NCBI GenBank assembly: GCA_030613145.1
Contig: JAUWMM010000032.1
Coordinates: 1-10,233 of the forward strand
Length of the DNA: 10,233 bases
Reading direction: 5' to 3'
DNA from: Desulfobacterales bacterium
Lineage (GTDB): Bacteria > Desulfobacterota > Desulfobacteria > Desulfobacterales > C00003060
Position 1 is the first letter of the stretch; each line of letters starts with the position of its first letter. The position numbers and the translations under genes were made by a program. Below, piece after piece: positions 9,307 through 10,233 of this stretch. The notes below the pieces were generated by a model. It ran no database searches. It was not told the origin of the DNA and saw only the letters and a list, made by a program, of their open reading frames with translations.

Positions 9307-9314
9307 TCCTCCTC
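9307..9314 (-). promoter_or_regulatory. Ribosome binding site fixing the rplL start at 9298
   Basis: GAGGAGGA lies 8 nt before the ATG at 9298. An in-frame ATG six codons upstream (9316) overlaps this site and has no Shine-Dalgarno sequence of its own. The downstream ATG also gives the normal L7/L12 N-terminus MANVTKEDL. The shorter start is therefore chosen. Confidence 0.85.
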
Positions 9315-9328
9315 ATTTATGAACTTAA

Positions 9329-9341
9329 GGGGCTTCGCCCC
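9329..9341 (-). other. Short GC hairpin upstream of the rplL ribosome binding site
   Basis: GGGGC-GAA-GCCCC forms a perfect 5-bp stem with a 3-nt loop, 14 nt before the rplL Shine-Dalgarno site. It is followed by UUAAGUUCAUAAAUG rather than a U-run, so it is not a convincing terminator. It could stabilise or separate the rplL message, which is typically translated more often than rplJ. That role is inference. Confidence 0.5.
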
Positions 9342-9364
9342 AACAGGAGTAGCGGACCGCTTCT

Positions 9365-9404
9365 AACACCCACTATTCCAGTACTCCATTACTCCAACAC
9401 TCCA
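9365..9404 (-). repeat. Five tandem octamers, consensus TGGAGTNN, in the rplJ-rplL spacer
   Basis: On the minus strand five consecutive 8-nt units can be read: TGGAGTGT, TGGAGTAA, TGGAGTAC, TGGAATAG and TGGGTGTT. The first three share TGGAGT exactly, the fourth has one change, and the fifth is degenerate. The array lies in the 144-nt gap between rplJ and rplL and is transcribed with them. It has no coding potential that I can recognise. Similar short-period intergenic arrays occur in some deltaproteobacterial genomes as far as I recall, which would make it an interspersed element. Its function is unknown. Confidence 0.8.
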
Positions 9405-9442
9405 TTCCGCCAGAGGCGAAAAGAAATTCCCATACCATTCAA

Positions 9443-9973
9443 TTATCCGTCTGACGCCCCTTCTTTTTGTTGCTTGATTGCCCCTAGGATACCCATAAAA
9501 TTCCTCAGCACGCCATTTAAAACCGTCACCAAACCGGTTACAGGCGCGTTCATCAGAGAGAGCAGTTGTGTCAATAAGACTTCATGGGATGGAAGCTTCG
9601 AGAGCCTTTCAATACCGGCAAGATCAATGACCTGACCGTCTACTACCCCGGCTTTAATTTCCAAAGTGGAGTTATCTTCGCTAAACTTCATTAGAATCCT
9701 AGCCGGAGCAACCGGGTCTTCATAGCTCAATGCCACAGCACACGGCCCAAAGAAATGTTCCTTCAACAGCGCCATGTCGGTTCCATCTGATGCCCTTGTC
9801 ATAAGGGTATTCTTGACCACTCGGTATTCAACCGAACCTTCTCTGAGTTGACCCCGCAACTCGTCCATGGCGGACATATTCAGGCCTCTGAAGTCCGTAA
9901 GTACGACGGCCTTTGCCGTTGAAAATTTCTCATGTAGGGCTTCAACAACTTTTTCTTTTTCGGATTGCTTCAA
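9443..9973 (-). CDS. rplJ: 50S ribosomal protein L10 (P0 stalk base)
   Basis: This encodes a 176-residue protein, slightly longer than E. coli L10 (165). L10 sits on the GTPase-associated centre of 23S rRNA and anchors L7/L12 dimers, which recruit and stimulate elongation and initiation factors. The N-terminal domain shows the family landmarks VVLTDFRGLNM (residues 23-33) and YRVVKNTLM (50-58). The C-terminal part from about residue 135 to 170 (TQLLSLMNAPVTGLVTVLNG onward) is the helix that binds L7/L12. The start is TTG, giving KQSEKEKVVE after the initiator, which is where the family normally begins. It lies after the rplJ leader and 144 nt before rplL. L10 is usually the translational repressor of this transcript. 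No defects are visible. Confidence 0.96.
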   Translation of the reverse strand: MKQSEKEKVVEALHEKFSTAKAVVLTDFRGLNMSAMDELRGQLREGSVEYRVVKNTLMTRASDGTDMALLKEHFFGPCAVALSYEDPVAPARILMKFSEDNSTLEIKAGVVDGQVIDLAGIERLSKLPSHEVLLTQLLSLMNAPVTGLVTVLNGVLRNFMGILGAIKQQKEGASDG

Positions 9974-10113
9974 AAGTCTGTTATCCCTCCTTTCCTTAAC
10001 GCTGAAAACTCAAAGTTCAAAGGTAAGTTTTTTCTACCTTTCAGCTTTGGGATTTCAGCTAAAAGGTATGCCACCATTAATCAATTTAAGTAGATTATTT
10101 GTTTGGGACTCCC
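9974..10113 (-). promoter_or_regulatory. rplJ leader with alternative stem-loops (probable L10 autoregulatory leader)
   Basis: This is the 140-nt non-coding stretch between rplA and rplJ. In the transcript, UACCUUUUAGCU (10068 to 10057) can pair with AGCUGAAAGGUA (10046 to 10035), giving a 12-bp stem with one U-G pair and a 10-nt loop. The AAAGGUA part of the second arm (10041 to 10035) can instead pair with a second UACCUUU at 10025 to 10019. GCUGAAA at 10045 to 10039 can pair with UUUCAGC at 10007 to 10001. No U-run follows these stems, so I see no intrinsic terminator. In other bacteria L10 bound to L7/L12 represses translation by binding the leader just ahead of rplJ, and position and size fit that role here. 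I could not match the known L10-leader consensus by eye, so the regulator is inferred. Confidence 0.5.
9986..9993 (-). promoter_or_regulatory. Ribosome binding site of rplJ (wide spacing to a TTG start)
   Basis: AAAGGAGG is a strong Shine-Dalgarno match. It is followed by 12 nt (GATAACAGACTT) before the TTG at 9973, which is wider than the common 5-9 nt. No ATG or GTG lies in frame between them, and the four codons between the site and TTG are GAT AAC AGA CTT. The TTG is therefore the only sensible start. Confidence 0.75.
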
Positions 10114-10233
10114 TTACCTCAGAATACTCTTTACATATACAGGATCAATTTTTATCCCAGGACCCATGGTTGTTGAAATGGCTATACTCTTCAGATATGT
10201 CCCCTTACTGCTTGCCGGCTTGAGACGGGTGAA
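10114..10233 (-). CDS. rplA: 50S ribosomal protein L1, C-terminal fragment (5' part outside window)
   Basis: This is the last 39 codons and TAA stop of a gene that begins beyond the right edge. The translated tail contains [16 protein letters not shown] followed by [10 protein letters not shown], which is the conserved C-terminal signature of L1 (family form: KP...KG.Y...I.ISSTMGPG). L1 binds 23S rRNA helices 76-78, forms the mobile L1 stalk near the E site that helps release deacylated tRNA, and in many bacteria represses its own operon. Only the end of domain I, which the C-terminus rejoins in the L1 fold, is visible, so nothing can be said about the rest. It lies 140 nt upstream of rplJ, the usual rplA-rplJ order. 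The identification is confident even though the fragment is short. Confidence 0.93.
   Translation of the reverse strand, partial: FTRLKPASSKGTYLKSIAISTTMGPGIKIDPVYVKSILR

Noticed and set aside
9299..9316. Six-codon extension of rplL from ATG 9316
   Set aside because: The upstream ATG overlaps the Shine-Dalgarno site of the downstream start, which gives the normal L7/L12 N-terminus.
9108..9635. 175-codon plus-strand open frame spanning rplL and rplJ
   Set aside because: It is antisense to two certain ribosomal protein genes and runs through the octamer array. Its composition is that of a reverse-strand shadow.
10019..10068. Intrinsic terminator in the rplJ leader
   Set aside because: The stems are followed by A-rich rather than U-rich RNA in the direction of transcription. 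The T-run at 10028-10033 is on the plus strand, where no gene is present to be terminated.
9974..10113. Sigma-70 promoter ahead of rplJ
   Set aside because: TTGATT- and TTGAAC-like strings occur on the minus strand, but no well-spaced TATAAT-like partner is found.

Overview
The window is one piece of the bacterial ribosomal-protein/RNA-polymerase operon, transcribed entirely on the minus strand. In transcription order it holds the 3' end of rplA (L1), then rplJ (L10), rplL (L7/L12), rpoB (beta) and rpoC (beta'), and ends in 127 nt of non-coding sequence after rpoC. The RpoC N-terminus, the proteobacterial SI3 insertion in the RpoC trigger loop, the betai9 insertion in RpoB and the gene order point to a Gram-negative proteobacterium-like organism. 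My best guess is a Desulfobacterota (former Deltaproteobacteria, Desulfobacterales-like) lineage. This rests on remembered sequence resemblance, not on a search.

Layout, right to left. At 10233-10114 is the last 39 codons of rplA. At 10113-9974 is a 140-nt leader with competing stem-loops, in the place where L10 autoregulation usually acts. rplJ (9973-9443) starts at TTG. A 144-nt spacer follows, with five tandem octamers and a small GC hairpin. rplL is at 9298-8915, and its 3' end is perfectly duplicated as a 25-bp tandem repeat. The 150-nt spacer before rpoB carries a 15-bp stem-loop and AT-rich repeated words. rpoB (8764-4610) and rpoC (4594-128, TTG start) are closely coupled, with 15 nt between them. 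Positions 127-1 contain two GC-rich hairpins and no recognisable terminator.

The genes form one functional unit. L1, L10 and L7/L12 build the L1 stalk and the factor-recruiting stalk of the 50S subunit, and beta and beta' form the catalytic body of RNA polymerase. All expected catalytic residues are present.

The outstanding observation is inside RpoC. About 99 residues (571-669, nt 2588-2884) interrupt the conserved pore region (Rpb1 domain 3) and read as a complete parvulin/PpiC-type peptidyl-prolyl isomerase domain. The RpoC sequence resumes normally on both sides, and the downstream zinc-site cysteines are displaced by exactly 94 residues from their E. coli numbering. This appears to be a foldase-like domain built into the RNA polymerase core. 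The rest of the coding content is ordinary; the other oddities lie in the intergenic spacers.
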